A stretch of 64,000 nt of DNA from Sphingobacterium sp. lm-10 (GTDB lineage Bacteria > Bacteroidota > Bacteroidia > Sphingobacteriales > Sphingobacteriaceae): the NCBI RefSeq assembly GCF_023554555.1, contig NZ_JAMJWC010000004.1:98783-162782 (forward strand), read 5' to 3'. Every line of letters begins with the position of its first letter. Position 1 is the first letter of the stretch. The notes below the pieces were generated by a model. It worked only from the letters and a program-made list of their open reading frames with translations, did not search any database and was not told where the DNA came from. The position numbers were made by a program, and so were the translations under genes. This document shows, piece by piece, positions 16,253 to 25,423 of this stretch.

Positions 16253-17206
16253 TTAAAGTACCGGAATTGTTAACTCAGCAACTACCGGAAAGTGATCTGA
16301 TGGCAACCTCGCCTGATAATTCTTAAAAGACAGTTCGCTCGGAAAATCTCCCTTTTTAACATCTTTCTGATCTTCTGCGCTACGATATGTATCTAGCAGG
16401 ACAGCATATTTTTGTACAGAAATCCTATTGCTTACAAAGATATGATCGATTCTGCTTTCGGTCCATAGGTTTGGGTCAAATGCGTTGAAGGTTCCATTGT
16501 GGGCATACCGTAGCACGGCCTGCTCATAGGCATCAGCCACATAACCAGACCCTTGTATAATCTGATAAATCGAATTGCTCTGGTCCACATTGAAATCACC
16601 TGTCCACAATACATCGTCATTGCCCACAACATTACGCATACGCTGTAAAACTAACTTACAACTTTCCTCACGGGCTTTCAGACCGACATGGTCGAGGTGC
16701 AGATTGAAGAACCACAAACGCTTGCCGCTAGCCTTATCTTCCAATCTTGCCCAAGTACATATCCGTGGAAGTGCTGCATCCCAACCTTTGGAAGGGATAT
16801 GTGGTGTTTCCGAAAGCCACATCACGCCTGAATCCAACAAAGAGAACCGATCGGATTTAAATACAATTGGCGCAAACTCACCTTCCAACTTGCCATCATC
16901 ACGACCCACACCTATAAAGGTATAATCTGGCAACTGTTGTTTTAGATCTTCAAATTGGTGCGCCAATACTTCTTGACAACCAAGGATGTCAAATGCGTTG
17001 TATTTAATTAACGACGCAATGACCGGCAATCTATTTTCCCAAGCATTGCCATTATCCCGATCTCCTTTATTGTCATACCGGATGTTGTAGCTCGCCACTT
17101 TCAATGCAATAGAATCTTGAGCTTGCGTAGTAAACGCCGACATCATAAGCCATACAAATACGCCTAATAGGATATATTTCGAATAACAATTTCTGCTTTT
17201 CATCAT
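16253..17206 (-). CDS. Secreted endonuclease/exonuclease/phosphatase-family protein
   Basis: A 317-residue protein with a signal peptide (hydrophobic ILLGVFVWLMMSAF, cleavage near TQAQD). It carries the EEP metal-dependent phosphodiesterase motifs in order: VASYNIRYDN, ILGCQEV, NLHLDHVG, WTGDFNVDQS, ESRIDHIFVS and LPSDHFPVVAEL. The catalytic aspartates and histidines are present. The substrate is not determined: the family includes DNases, sphingomyelinases and sugar-phosphate phosphodiesterases. It follows the GH92 gene by 6 nt, so the two are co-transcribed and may act on the same phosphorylated glycan or glycolipid (inference). Confidence 0.85.
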   Translation of the reverse strand: MMKSRNCYSKYILLGVFVWLMMSAFTTQAQDSIALKVASYNIRYDNKGDRDNGNAWENRLPVIASLIKYNAFDILGCQEVLAHQFEDLKQQLPDYTFIGVGRDDGKLEGEFAPIVFKSDRFSLLDSGVMWLSETPHIPSKGWDAALPRICTWARLEDKASGKRLWFFNLHLDHVGLKAREESCKLVLQRMRNVVGNDDVLWTGDFNVDQSNSIYQIIQGSGYVADAYEQAVLRYAHNGTFNAFDPNLWTESRIDHIFVSNRISVQKYAVLLDTYRSAEDQKDVKKGDFPSELSFKNYQARLPSDHFPVVAELTIPVL

Positions 17207-17212
17207 GTTCTT

Positions 17213-19528
17213 TTATTTTTTAAGTTCATTGGTGAATGAGTAAGGTGCGTCTTCTGGTGCCGTACCACGTTGCTGATTAGGCTCCGGTGCCATATCGAAG
17301 CTGAGCTTAGCACCCTTCTGCAAGGTAGGAATATCCAAATAGTTCTTGGTGTATTTCTTACCATTTACTTTAAGGCTATTCACATATACATTTTCTTTTT
17401 GCTGGTTCGCAGCCGTGATGACTACCTTTTTACCGTTTTCCAGATGCAATGTAACCTTTTTAAACTGCGGTGACCCTAATGCATACTGATTGGTACCTGG
17501 AGCTACGGGATAGAATCCTAAGGAAGAGTAAACGTACCATGCAGATGTCTGACCATTGTCTTCGTCTCCACAATAGCCATCTGGAGTTGGCAAATACAAA
17601 CGATCCATAATCTCGCGAACCCAATATTGACTTTTCCACGGCTCCGCCCCATAGTTATACAGATAAGGCATATGCTGAATGGGCTGATTGCCGTGCGCAT
17701 ACTGTCCCATATTCATGATCTGCATTTCTCGCATTTCGTGAATCATGCTACGACTTTTCATACCTTCGTAACTCGGGATGACAAAGACCGTGTCTAACAT
17801 GGCTGTAAATGCTTTGTTGCCCCCCATTAAGTCAATCAGTCCCTGTGGATCATGAAACACACAGAAACTCCAATGCCAGGCATTCCCTTCGGTGTAATCT
17901 CTGGACCAAGCGCTTGGATCAAACGGTGATGTGAAGGTACCGTCTGAGCTACGAGCGCGCATCAATTTTGTAGAAGGGTCATACAAGTTTTTGTAATTCA
18001 TAGACCGTTCTTTGTATACTTGCAACTCCTCTTCTGTCTTCCCTAATGACTTGCCAAATTGATAGATGGACCAATCGTTATATGCGTATTCTAACGTGCG
18101 TGCTACGTTTTGCGTGATTTTGCTATCTGTCGGAATATAACCCAAATCATTGTAAAATGTATAACCAGCTCTTCCTGTGGAAGAATTAGTGGGGTGTACG
18201 TTGTTAGCACCATGCTTTACCGCTTCCCATAATGTATTGTAGTCGTAATCTCTTAAACCTGTCCTATAGGCATCTGCTACTACAGAGGCAGAATTATTGC
18301 CTATCATCGACGCGCGATGTCCTGGACTGGCCCATTCTGGCAAGAAGCCGCTTTCTTTGTATGCGTTGACCAAACCTTCTTGCATCTGTGTGTTCATCGA
18401 AGGATACAATAAATTCAGCAAGGGAAACAAACTGCGAAAGGTATCCCAAAAGCCAGTATCGGTGAATAAAGGGCCGCGTAGCACCTGCCCATTGTAGGGA
18501 CTATAATGCCATTGTTTCCCTTCAGCATCCCATTCCGAGAAATCACGAGGGAAAAGTGTAGAACGGTATAGACAAGAGTAGAATGTGCGCAACAAGTCTA
18601 CGCGATCATCTTCGATCTCTACTCGTCCCAACACCTCATTCCAGCGATCTCGACCAGCCTTGGAAACCGATTCGAAGTCTTGATCCTGCACTTCTTTCAA
18701 ATTGATTGCTGCTTGATCAAAACTAATAAAGGAAGAGGCAACTTTGGCAGTGACTTCTTCTCCTCGTTTGGTTTTAAAACCGATGATAGCACCAGCGTGA
18801 TCCGTGGTAGTTGCCTTTTTGTTACCCATCAATTTTCCATTCTCCACGATCTGGGAATAGGTGAATGTTTTGTCAAAAACGATAATGAAGTAATTCTTAA
18901 AATTTTCGGCAACACCGCCACTGTTACGCGTAGTGTAACCTTTTATCATGCGTTGCTCTGGAAAAATTTCGACGTGAGATCCTTTATCAAAAGCGTCAAT
19001 CACGATGTAGGCACTATCTGTTTTTGGGTAGGTGATCCGAAAAATTGCTGCTCGTTCTGTTGGTGTTAGCTCAGTAGTGACGTCATGATCCGCTAAATAC
19101 ACACTGTAATAATAGGGCTTAGCCACCTCTGTTTTGTGCGAAAACCAACTCGCTCGCTCATCCTGATCAAAAACAGGTTGACCGGTGATGGGCATTAACG
19201 AGAATTGTCCGTAGTCGTTATTCCAAGGGCTGGGTTGATGCGTTTGTTTAAACCCTTTAATTTTGTCGGCAGTATAAGTATACACCCAACCATTGCCCAT
19301 ATCGCCCGTTTGTGGGGTCCAGAAGTTCATTCCCCAGGGTCTAGCAATCGCTGGATAAGTATTACCATTGGAGAGTTCGTATTTCGACATGGTGCCGATA
19401 ATAGGGTCGGCAAAATCTACTGGCTCAAAGGATTTTGGTTTTTTGCCCTGTGCAAATCCTGTGCATACCAATAGCAGCATGATCAGGCATAAAGCACAGC
19501 TTCGCATTACTGAATTCAATATCATCAT
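17213..19528 (-). CDS. GH92 alpha-mannosidase, secreted
   Basis: A 771-residue glycoside hydrolase of family GH92, calcium-dependent exo-alpha-mannosidases (mostly alpha-1,2). The N-terminus is a signal peptide (SCALCLIMLLLVCTGFAQG). Family marks are DPIIGTMSKYELSNGNTYPA, GFKQTHQPSPWNNDYGQFSL (N-terminal beta domain), YTEGNAWHWSF with the likely general acid E547, HGNQPIQHMPYLYNY, and GDEDNGQTSAWYVYSSLG with acidic residues near 655-657 corresponding to the catalytic base region. Targets are probably high-mannose N-glycans or fungal mannan. No SusC/SusD is adjacent. It is the first gene of a two-gene unit. Confidence 0.93.
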   Translation of the reverse strand: MMILNSVMRSCALCLIMLLLVCTGFAQGKKPKSFEPVDFADPIIGTMSKYELSNGNTYPAIARPWGMNFWTPQTGDMGNGWVYTYTADKIKGFKQTHQPSPWNNDYGQFSLMPITGQPVFDQDERASWFSHKTEVAKPYYYSVYLADHDVTTELTPTERAAIFRITYPKTDSAYIVIDAFDKGSHVEIFPEQRMIKGYTTRNSGGVAENFKNYFIIVFDKTFTYSQIVENGKLMGNKKATTTDHAGAIIGFKTKRGEEVTAKVASSFISFDQAAINLKEVQDQDFESVSKAGRDRWNEVLGRVEIEDDRVDLLRTFYSCLYRSTLFPRDFSEWDAEGKQWHYSPYNGQVLRGPLFTDTGFWDTFRSLFPLLNLLYPSMNTQMQEGLVNAYKESGFLPEWASPGHRASMIGNNSASVVADAYRTGLRDYDYNTLWEAVKHGANNVHPTNSSTGRAGYTFYNDLGYIPTDSKITQNVARTLEYAYNDWSIYQFGKSLGKTEEELQVYKERSMNYKNLYDPSTKLMRARSSDGTFTSPFDPSAWSRDYTEGNAWHWSFCVFHDPQGLIDLMGGNKAFTAMLDTVFVIPSYEGMKSRSMIHEMREMQIMNMGQYAHGNQPIQHMPYLYNYGAEPWKSQYWVREIMDRLYLPTPDGYCGDEDNGQTSAWYVYSSLGFYPVAPGTNQYALGSPQFKKVTLHLENGKKVVITAANQQKENVYVNSLKVNGKKYTKNYLDIPTLQKGAKLSFDMAPEPNQQRGTAPEDAPYSFTNELKK

Positions 19529-19660
19529 AGTATCTTTTAGGTTATTAACTAAAATTAGCTAACACGTTTTAGCAATAATAATAAATATTACCTGAAACTG
19601 TGACTAGTTGCTCAAAGATTGACAAAGATGTAATAGGGATTTTACAGTACTTTAATGACT

Positions 19661-20758
19661 TTACTTTAATCGGGTATTTTTCAAATTACGGATAAGTTTA
19701 TCTACTGTGCTGGCGTCAAACTGTAGTCGGTCATTTCTACCGGCACGTTCCAGAATAGTAGAAATTTGGTCTACATAATTATTAAAGGACGCTTCGAAAG
19801 CACTCTGATCTAGGGTCATCTCGGGAGATGTATTGATCAAACGGATGGCCTTAGCTACTTCCGGCGCGTCATTAATCCGTCGAAAGTCTGCTGCATTGAG
19901 CTTCTGGCGCTCCGTATATCGAAAAAGATGGTTAACGGCCGCCTCTGCTGTCTGCGTAGATTGCAAGGCGTTCAACAAGCGTTCTTCATGCTTGAGCAAA
20001 GACTTATCGAAGATCATCAATTCTCTCCGGTAACCCAATAGCTCGTCTTTGAATGTCACAGTAGCCTGATCTAGGCTGTAATAAAAGTCGGTATAAGGTT
20101 TAATGCTATTTAGAAAGTCACGAAGATCTTTGTCCTGAATAGCATTATCTCCGTAGGCAACGGCCTGATCGTATACACTCTTCACCAATGAAGTGATTGG
20201 ATTAGCATCTACTATAGTGCCCACTAAGGGAATGCTAACCACACGGCGTATGGTTTCCGAAAAGCGACTTTTCTGGTTGCCTTTCAAACCGCGACCTAAG
20301 ATAGCGTCTGCATTTTCTAATAATACCTTCGAAAAACTCGTCCCTAGTTCTGCGCTCGTTGGATTATTAAGCTGGCTGATAAGTGTGCCAGCAAAAGTTA
20401 CATCCAGCAATCGATTGTAGTTTCTTACTTGTTGTTTCACCGCAGCGATATCCTGAAAGGTTTTCAACAAAAGATTGCGATTGCTTTCATATAGCTGGCG
20501 TTGCTCTGCAAGGCTCACTTCATGCGACTCGGCCATCATTTGCCGAATACTATCATTGGTGCGTAGTAAACGGGAGGATTGATCCTTAAGCACTTCGTAG
20601 GAATTACGCAATGTTTCCAACTCGCGATTGGTTTGTTCGAGGTGTTGCTGCGTCTTCTGCATGGACGATAATGCGGTAATAGCAGTATCCTGAGCTAAAA
20701 CATAACTACAGCTTCCACACCACAGCATCAGCGCTATAAAATGAGGCTTTACGTTCAT
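19661..20758 (-). CDS. Exported coiled-coil protein of unknown function
   Basis: A 365-residue protein with a signal peptide (MNVKPHFIALMLWCGSCSYVLAQ). A heptad-rich region follows (about 30-110; QKTQQHLEQTNRELETLRNS), then a helical, charged remainder with no enzyme motif. It belongs to no family I recognise. It has single-gene surroundings, with GH92 132 nt downstream and ribH 67 nt upstream on the same strand. The absence of membrane segments after the signal suggests a periplasmic structural or adaptor role, but this is only a guess from composition. Confidence 0.75.
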   Translation of the reverse strand: MNVKPHFIALMLWCGSCSYVLAQDTAITALSSMQKTQQHLEQTNRELETLRNSYEVLKDQSSRLLRTNDSIRQMMAESHEVSLAEQRQLYESNRNLLLKTFQDIAAVKQQVRNYNRLLDVTFAGTLISQLNNPTSAELGTSFSKVLLENADAILGRGLKGNQKSRFSETIRRVVSIPLVGTIVDANPITSLVKSVYDQAVAYGDNAIQDKDLRDFLNSIKPYTDFYYSLDQATVTFKDELLGYRRELMIFDKSLLKHEERLLNALQSTQTAEAAVNHLFRYTERQKLNAADFRRINDAPEVAKAIRLINTSPEMTLDQSAFEASFNNYVDQISTILERAGRNDRLQFDASTVDKLIRNLKNTRLK

Positions 20759-20825
20759 AAGATTGGTTAATTAATCCCTTCAAATCTACGAAAAATAGCA
20801 GAATCAAAAACGCTAATGAGCGATA

Positions 20826-21314
20826 TTAGAACCGACGACTGATGTGCGCCATCTGAATAGCCGTAACAGCAGCTTCGTCTCCTTTATTACCATGCTTTCC
20901 ACCAGCTCTGTCAATTGCTTGCTGTTCATTATCGGTGGTGAGCACACCAAATATAGCCGGCTTATTGTATTTGAGCCCTACGTTGGCAATCCCATCGGCT
21001 ACTGCGCTACATATAAAATCAAAATGCCGGGTCTCACCTTGGATTACACAACCTAAGCAAATAACCGCATCAAAACCTTCGTTGCGAAGCGCAATATCTG
21101 CCCCAGAAATCAATTCGAAACTTCCAGGAACCTGAATCACCTCCACGTCTTGCTCTGCCACACCATGTGCCAACAATTTATCGACCGCGCCTGATAATAA
21201 AGCGCCTGTGATGCTAGCATTCCATTGCGCAACAACGATCGCGAAACGTAAACCAGCTGCATTTTGCACATCCAAATGAGAGAAATCCGATAAATTTTTT
21301 AGACTACTTGACAT
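20826..21314 (-). CDS. ribH: 6,7-dimethyl-8-ribityllumazine synthase
   Basis: A 162-residue riboflavin-pathway enzyme joining 5-amino-6-ribitylaminouracil and 3,4-dihydroxybutanone phosphate. Motifs: IVVAQWNASITGALLSGA, VIQVPGSFELISGADIAL, and CLGCVIQGETRHFDFICSAV containing the catalytic histidine. The start is placed at MSSSLKNLS, since the five extra upstream residues lie inside promoter-like sequence. It follows a TPR gene and a T-tailed hairpin. A -7-like TATATTTG ends only four bases before the ATG, so either the gene relies on read-through or its transcript is nearly leaderless. Other riboflavin genes are not in the window. Confidence 0.95.
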   Translation of the reverse strand: MSSSLKNLSDFSHLDVQNAAGLRFAIVVAQWNASITGALLSGAVDKLLAHGVAEQDVEVIQVPGSFELISGADIALRNEGFDAVICLGCVIQGETRHFDFICSAVADGIANVGLKYNKPAIFGVLTTDNEQQAIDRAGGKHGNKGDEAAVTAIQMAHISRRF

Positions 21315-21332
21315 AAAGCAAATATACAAAAA

Positions 21333-21354
21333 AGGGCTACTTCTCAGTAGCCCT
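21333..21354 (-). terminator. Terminator or attenuator between the TPR gene and ribH
   Basis: Read leftward: AGGGCTAC-TGAGAA-GTAGCCCT followed by TTTTTG, a classic short intrinsic terminator after the TPR gene and only 18 nt before the ribH start. Confidence 0.7.
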
Positions 21355-21377
21355 CGTATCTTATTTATAACGGCGCG

Positions 21378-22049
21378 TTAGTTTTTCGCCTGTACACGCG
21401 CGATGTAACCTTCAATGCCTGAAGCTTCTGTGCTTTCCGGGAAATCATTCAAAATTTTTGTATAAGCAGATTCCGCGTTTTTGAAATCATTTTGCACTTC
21501 ATACACCAAACCTAGTTTTTTTAGGAACAACGGGCTTGTATACGAATTGGTTGATTTTTCAGCAGCTTTCTTGTAGAAGTTAGCGGCTTTATCATATATT
21601 TTCTCTTCCGAGTATGCATCCCCCAACAAACCGATGATCAACGGATCCAACACTTCGCTGCCTGTTTCCGAATATCTTTCCAGATAATTAATGGCTTCTT
21701 TAAAGTTTCTTTGTCTTAAGTACAATCCTCCTAAGTAAGCGTTAGCCATATTTGCTGAGGCCGTGTTAGAATATTCGTCTGCAATCTCTTTCAACCCGAT
21801 TAGGGAACCATCACCCGTAATCGCTTTTTGCTGCAAGGAATCAATAGCGGCATATTGCTCTGCCTTGTACATTAAGCTAGCTGCTTTTTCTGCTCTAGGC
21901 TTTAGATACAAGTACTGGTAACCAATATAAAGTACAATTAATGCTGCAATACCAGCAACAATAAATACGAGGCTTTTAGAGTTGTTTTGTAGAAAAGAAC
22001 CTCTATTTAATGGGGTTTTTTCTGTATTCTTAATTTCACTTGTTGACAT
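21378..22049 (-). CDS. Membrane-anchored tetratricopeptide-repeat protein
   Basis: A 223-residue protein with a cytosolic N-terminus, one transmembrane helix (SLVFIVAGIAALIVLYIGYQ, about residues 28-47) and about three TPR-like helix pairs (NMANAYLGGLYLRQRNFKEA, GLLGDAYSEEKIYDKAANFY, KKLGLVYEVQNDFKNAESAY). The layout resembles YfgM/ancillary SecYEG-type proteins, which assist folding at the membrane. The link is structural, not proven. It lies upstream of ribH, an arrangement seen in other Bacteroidota. Confidence 0.85.
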   Translation of the reverse strand: MSTSEIKNTEKTPLNRGSFLQNNSKSLVFIVAGIAALIVLYIGYQYLYLKPRAEKAASLMYKAEQYAAIDSLQQKAITGDGSLIGLKEIADEYSNTASANMANAYLGGLYLRQRNFKEAINYLERYSETGSEVLDPLIIGLLGDAYSEEKIYDKAANFYKKAAEKSTNSYTSPLFLKKLGLVYEVQNDFKNAESAYTKILNDFPESTEASGIEGYIARVQAKN

Positions 22050-22129
22050 CAGTTCATACTATTTTGGAACGCAAAAATACACTTTTCAAAATTACATGCA
22101 ACAAAATAGCCTATAATTTATAAACTAAT

Positions 22130-24058
22130 TTAACCCAGCACGTTATCTTGTTGCTCCTTATCGAGCTGCTCGTATACAGAGTTTTTACTAATGAATTCGG
22201 GAACCATACGTTTCATCTGTCGCACGACCTCCGTTTCATTCTGCGTCTGTAGCTTTTCGAAAAGGTTTTGGAAAGATTTCTCGACGACCTCAATATCATT
22301 CTCCCGCACCTTCGCAATCATGATTTTGCTATGATGCGTAGGCATGGTGTTCTCCAGGTCGTTTAATAATTCTTCGTAGAGTTTTTCGCCGGGCCGTAGG
22401 CCGGTAAATTTTATTTCTATTTCTTTGTATGGAACTCTTCCGGACAGCTTGATCATCTTCTCGGCCAAGTTTACAATCTTAACAGACTTGCCCATATCGA
22501 AGACAAATATCTCCCCACCAACACCCATATTCCCTGCTTCAATAACAAGCTGACATGCTTCAGGGATGGTCATAAAATACCGGGTAATATCCGGATGCGT
22601 TACGGTAACTGGCCCACCTCGCTCAATCTGATCTCTAAATCTTGGAATCACAGATCCGTTGGATCCCAATACATTGCCAAAGCGTGTAGTGATAAAGCGC
22701 GTGCGACGGTCGTCCTTGGATCTAGCCAGCTTCTTATCCAATGTCTGCACATAAATCTCGGCAATACGTTTAGTAGTTCCCATCACATTGGTTGGGTTCA
22801 CCGCTTTATCTGTCGATACAAATACAAATTTTTGCACCTCAAATTCTACAGACAGATTAGCCAAGTTGTACGTACCTCCTACATTCGTGCGCGCCCCTTC
22901 AATTGGGTGGCTTTCTACCAAAGGCACATGCTTATAAGCAGCTGCGTGGTACACTACATGCGGTCTGAAGATTTCAAAAAGCATTCGCATGCGACTTTGA
23001 TCCCGCACGTCTCCGATATAGGTATGGTAAATCTGATCTTTATAGAGGTCTTGCAAATCCAGCTGCAGGTTGTGCAAGGGCGATTCCGCTTGATCACAAA
23101 GCACGATCATCTGTGGTTCGAATTTCCCAAGTTGCTTGGCGATTTCACTACCAATGGATCCTGCTGCACCCGTTACCAATACACGCTTACCTTTTAGCTG
23201 GTGTAAAATATTTTCATTGGAGATCTGTATAGGCTTCCGTTCCAACAGATCCTCGATCTTAACCTTCTGGATTTTTTTAGCTAAAAGCTCTCCATTCATG
23301 ATCCGATCAACAGGCGGAAGGGTCAAAACATTCACACTATGTTCCAGACATATATCCACGGTTGCCTGTTTACTCTCAAGACCGATTTTCTGAGAAGCAA
23401 ATATCAGCTCATCTACCTGATATTTACTGATCATTTTATCTAATTCGGCCGATCGGTAAATCTTTATCCCATCAATAGACTTTCCTACTTTCTTTTCGTC
23501 ATCGTCCACATAGGCTACGATTAATTTATCGGCATAAGCATCGTGATCGAATGTACGTTTTACGGCTAACCCCAAGTCACCAGCACCATAAATAACAATA
23601 TTTTTGATTTTTCGCTTCGCGAATTTAGTGTACTGAAAAAATATCTTAATACAGGCGCGGTAGATGGTGAGTCCGGTAAATAAAAATAAACCATAGAGGA
23701 TCACCAGTGTAATCGGCAATACCGCAAGTCGATCAAGTGAGACCGCCCATAGAAACTTAGCTACTAGAATGACAATTACGCTAAAGAGTACAGCAGAAAG
23801 AATGCGTATAGAGTCTGTAGCGCTGGTATAGCGTACGATGCCAGAGTACAATTTGAAATAGTAAAAAGCCGCAGCAGTAGCTCCGAGAATCAGAAATGCT
23901 TCCCAAAACACAATCGTGTGCGCCATTTCATCCATTTTGAATGAGCTGTACACCAGATAACTTAAGAGGAAGGCAATGACCGCAACGGCCATATCGAAAA
24001 GAAATATGATCCACCTAGGAACGATCCTAAAATGCTTAAACGGATTGAAACTTGGCAT
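22130..24058 (-). CDS. Membrane nucleotide-sugar 4,6-dehydratase (CapD/WbpM-like)
   Basis: A 642-residue polysaccharide biosynthesis protein. It has four N-terminal transmembrane helices (about 15-135), a CoA-binding-like Rossmann domain (VIYGAGDLGLAVKRTF), and a C-terminal extended SDR domain with NAD motif VTGAAGSIGSEIAKQLG and catalytic stretch VSTDKAVNPTNVMGTTKR. WbpM-type enzymes convert UDP-GlcNAc to a 4-keto-6-deoxy sugar for O-antigen, capsule or glycoprotein glycans. The gene stands apart from any glycan cluster in this window, so it may feed a general glycosylation pathway. Confidence 0.92.
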   Translation of the reverse strand: MPSFNPFKHFRIVPRWIIFLFDMAVAVIAFLLSYLVYSSFKMDEMAHTIVFWEAFLILGATAAAFYYFKLYSGIVRYTSATDSIRILSAVLFSVIVILVAKFLWAVSLDRLAVLPITLVILYGLFLFTGLTIYRACIKIFFQYTKFAKRKIKNIVIYGAGDLGLAVKRTFDHDAYADKLIVAYVDDDEKKVGKSIDGIKIYRSAELDKMISKYQVDELIFASQKIGLESKQATVDICLEHSVNVLTLPPVDRIMNGELLAKKIQKVKIEDLLERKPIQISNENILHQLKGKRVLVTGAAGSIGSEIAKQLGKFEPQMIVLCDQAESPLHNLQLDLQDLYKDQIYHTYIGDVRDQSRMRMLFEIFRPHVVYHAAAYKHVPLVESHPIEGARTNVGGTYNLANLSVEFEVQKFVFVSTDKAVNPTNVMGTTKRIAEIYVQTLDKKLARSKDDRRTRFITTRFGNVLGSNGSVIPRFRDQIERGGPVTVTHPDITRYFMTIPEACQLVIEAGNMGVGGEIFVFDMGKSVKIVNLAEKMIKLSGRVPYKEIEIKFTGLRPGEKLYEELLNDLENTMPTHHSKIMIAKVRENDIEVVEKSFQNLFEKLQTQNETEVVRQMKRMVPEFISKNSVYEQLDKEQQDNVLG

Positions 24059-24085
24059 ATACCCTACTGACTTATCTAAGATTGA

Positions 24086-24116
24086 TTGCCAAGTTAGTTA
24101 TTTATTCCTATTTTTA
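24086..24116 (+). promoter_or_regulatory. Candidate promoter of the alanine-dehydrogenase-like gene
   Basis: TTG (24086-24088), 20 nt, TATTTTTA (24109-24116; 7 of 8 to TAnnTTTG counting only fixed positions loosely). The predicted start of transcription is about 24122, which makes the downstream ATGs at 24141 or 24150 plausible alternatives to 24126. Confidence 0.4.
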
Positions 24117-24125
24117 ATTGTATTA

Positions 24126-25352
24126 ATGAGGGAAAAAAGGATGAGCAGCATGGCGAAGATAGCCCACGAAGCTATTTTTCAAACAAAGGAATCGACCGCT
24201 ATGGCGGGAAAACAGAAAAATTCTTTAAAAATCGGAATTCTGAAGGAGATCACCTTTCAGGAAAATAGGATAGCGCTCACACCACTTTCGGTAGGCCTAT
24301 TGGTAGAACACGGGCATGAAGTCATACTAGAATCTGGCGCAGGTGATGCATCCAATTTCCTAGACCATCATTATAGCGAACAGGGTGCGCAGATCACCCA
24401 CGACACGCGCTCGGTGTACCAGTCCGATATTTTAATCAAAATTTCCTCCCCTACGCTGGCTGAAGTCGAATTGATGAAACCCCGGCAAGTGTTATTCTCT
24501 TCGCAACAACCTTCATTATTAGACATTAATGTCTTAAAAAGCCTAATGCGTAAGCAGATCACCGCTTTATCTTATGAATATTTGCAAGATGAGGGGTGCC
24601 ATCTTTCTGTGGTTCGTGCTATGAGTGAGATTGTAGGAGCTACATCTGTATTGATTGCTGCGGAGTACTTGAGCAATGTGTTTGATGGCAAAGGTTTGAT
24701 GTTGGGTGGTGTGACTGGTGTGCCTCCGACCGAAATGGTAATCATTGGTGCAGGCACAGTTGGCGAGTTTGCTGCACGTACGGCCATTGCCTTAGGCGCA
24801 CAGGTCAAGGTATTCGACAGTTCTGTTTTTCGACTACGCCGACTTCAAAACAATGTTGGCAGCCGGGTTTTCACGTCCGTGATTCAACCTGTGGTATTGA
24901 ACAAGGCGGTACAGTCCTGCGATGTGGTAATCGGTGCCATGCGTGCCAAGAACGGTCGCGCTCCTTGCCTTATCTCCGAAGAAACCGTTTCTAAAATGAA
25001 ACCTAACTCTGTTGTCATTGATGTTAGCATCGATCAGGGTGGTTGTTTCGAAACATCTGAGGTGACTACACACGACCAGCCTGTATTTCGTAAGTACGAT
25101 GTTATTCACTATTGCGTGCCTAATATTGCTTCAAGAGTGGCAAGAACAGCAACTTACGCGCTAACTAATATATTTACGCCCATCCTGCTCGATATAGGAG
25201 AAAGTGGCGGTATGAATAATATGATCTGGGCCAACCCTGGTATTCGCAGCGCCATATATCTGTATCATGGAAACCTTACTAATAAGGATATTGGAAACAA
25301 ATTCAATATGCCATCGAAAGATTTAAACCTGATCGTCGTATCCAATCTATAA
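24126..25352 (+). CDS. Alanine dehydrogenase / transhydrogenase-like protein with altered active site
   Basis: A 408-residue protein of the alanine dehydrogenase/PntA superfamily. It has the N-terminal KIGILKEITFQENRIALTP, ILIKISSPT with the conserved lysine, and the NAD-binding MVIIGAGTVGEFAARTAIALG. Where true alanine dehydrogenases have the catalytic histidine in FTYLHLA, this protein reads LFSSQQPSLLD, so that residue is missing. PntA subunits of transhydrogenase also lack it. The real reaction is therefore uncertain. No pntB partner is nearby. The start is uncertain among 24126, 24141 and 24150; an ORF extension further upstream would run into the divergent gene. Confidence 0.78.
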   Translation: MREKRMSSMAKIAHEAIFQTKESTAMAGKQKNSLKIGILKEITFQENRIALTPLSVGLLVEHGHEVILESGAGDASNFLDHHYSEQGAQITHDTRSVYQSDILIKISSPTLAEVELMKPRQVLFSSQQPSLLDINVLKSLMRKQITALSYEYLQDEGCHLSVVRAMSEIVGATSVLIAAEYLSNVFDGKGLMLGGVTGVPPTEMVIIGAGTVGEFAARTAIALGAQVKVFDSSVFRLRRLQNNVGSRVFTSVIQPVVLNKAVQSCDVVIGAMRAKNGRAPCLISEETVSKMKPNSVVIDVSIDQGGCFETSEVTTHDQPVFRKYDVIHYCVPNIASRVARTATYALTNIFTPILLDIGESGGMNNMIWANPGIRSAIYLYHGNLTNKDIGNKFNMPSKDLNLIVVSNL

Positions 25353-25423
25353 CAGCTCTTTGCCCAAACCACACTTCAATAGAAACTAATCTTAATAGAT
25401 TATTTTTTCAAATAGCACCTCAC

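Noticed and set aside
22595..23197. 200-codon frame opposite the nucleotide-sugar dehydratase gene
   Set aside because: It is antisense to a gene with intact motifs throughout, and its own translation has no domain or signal features.
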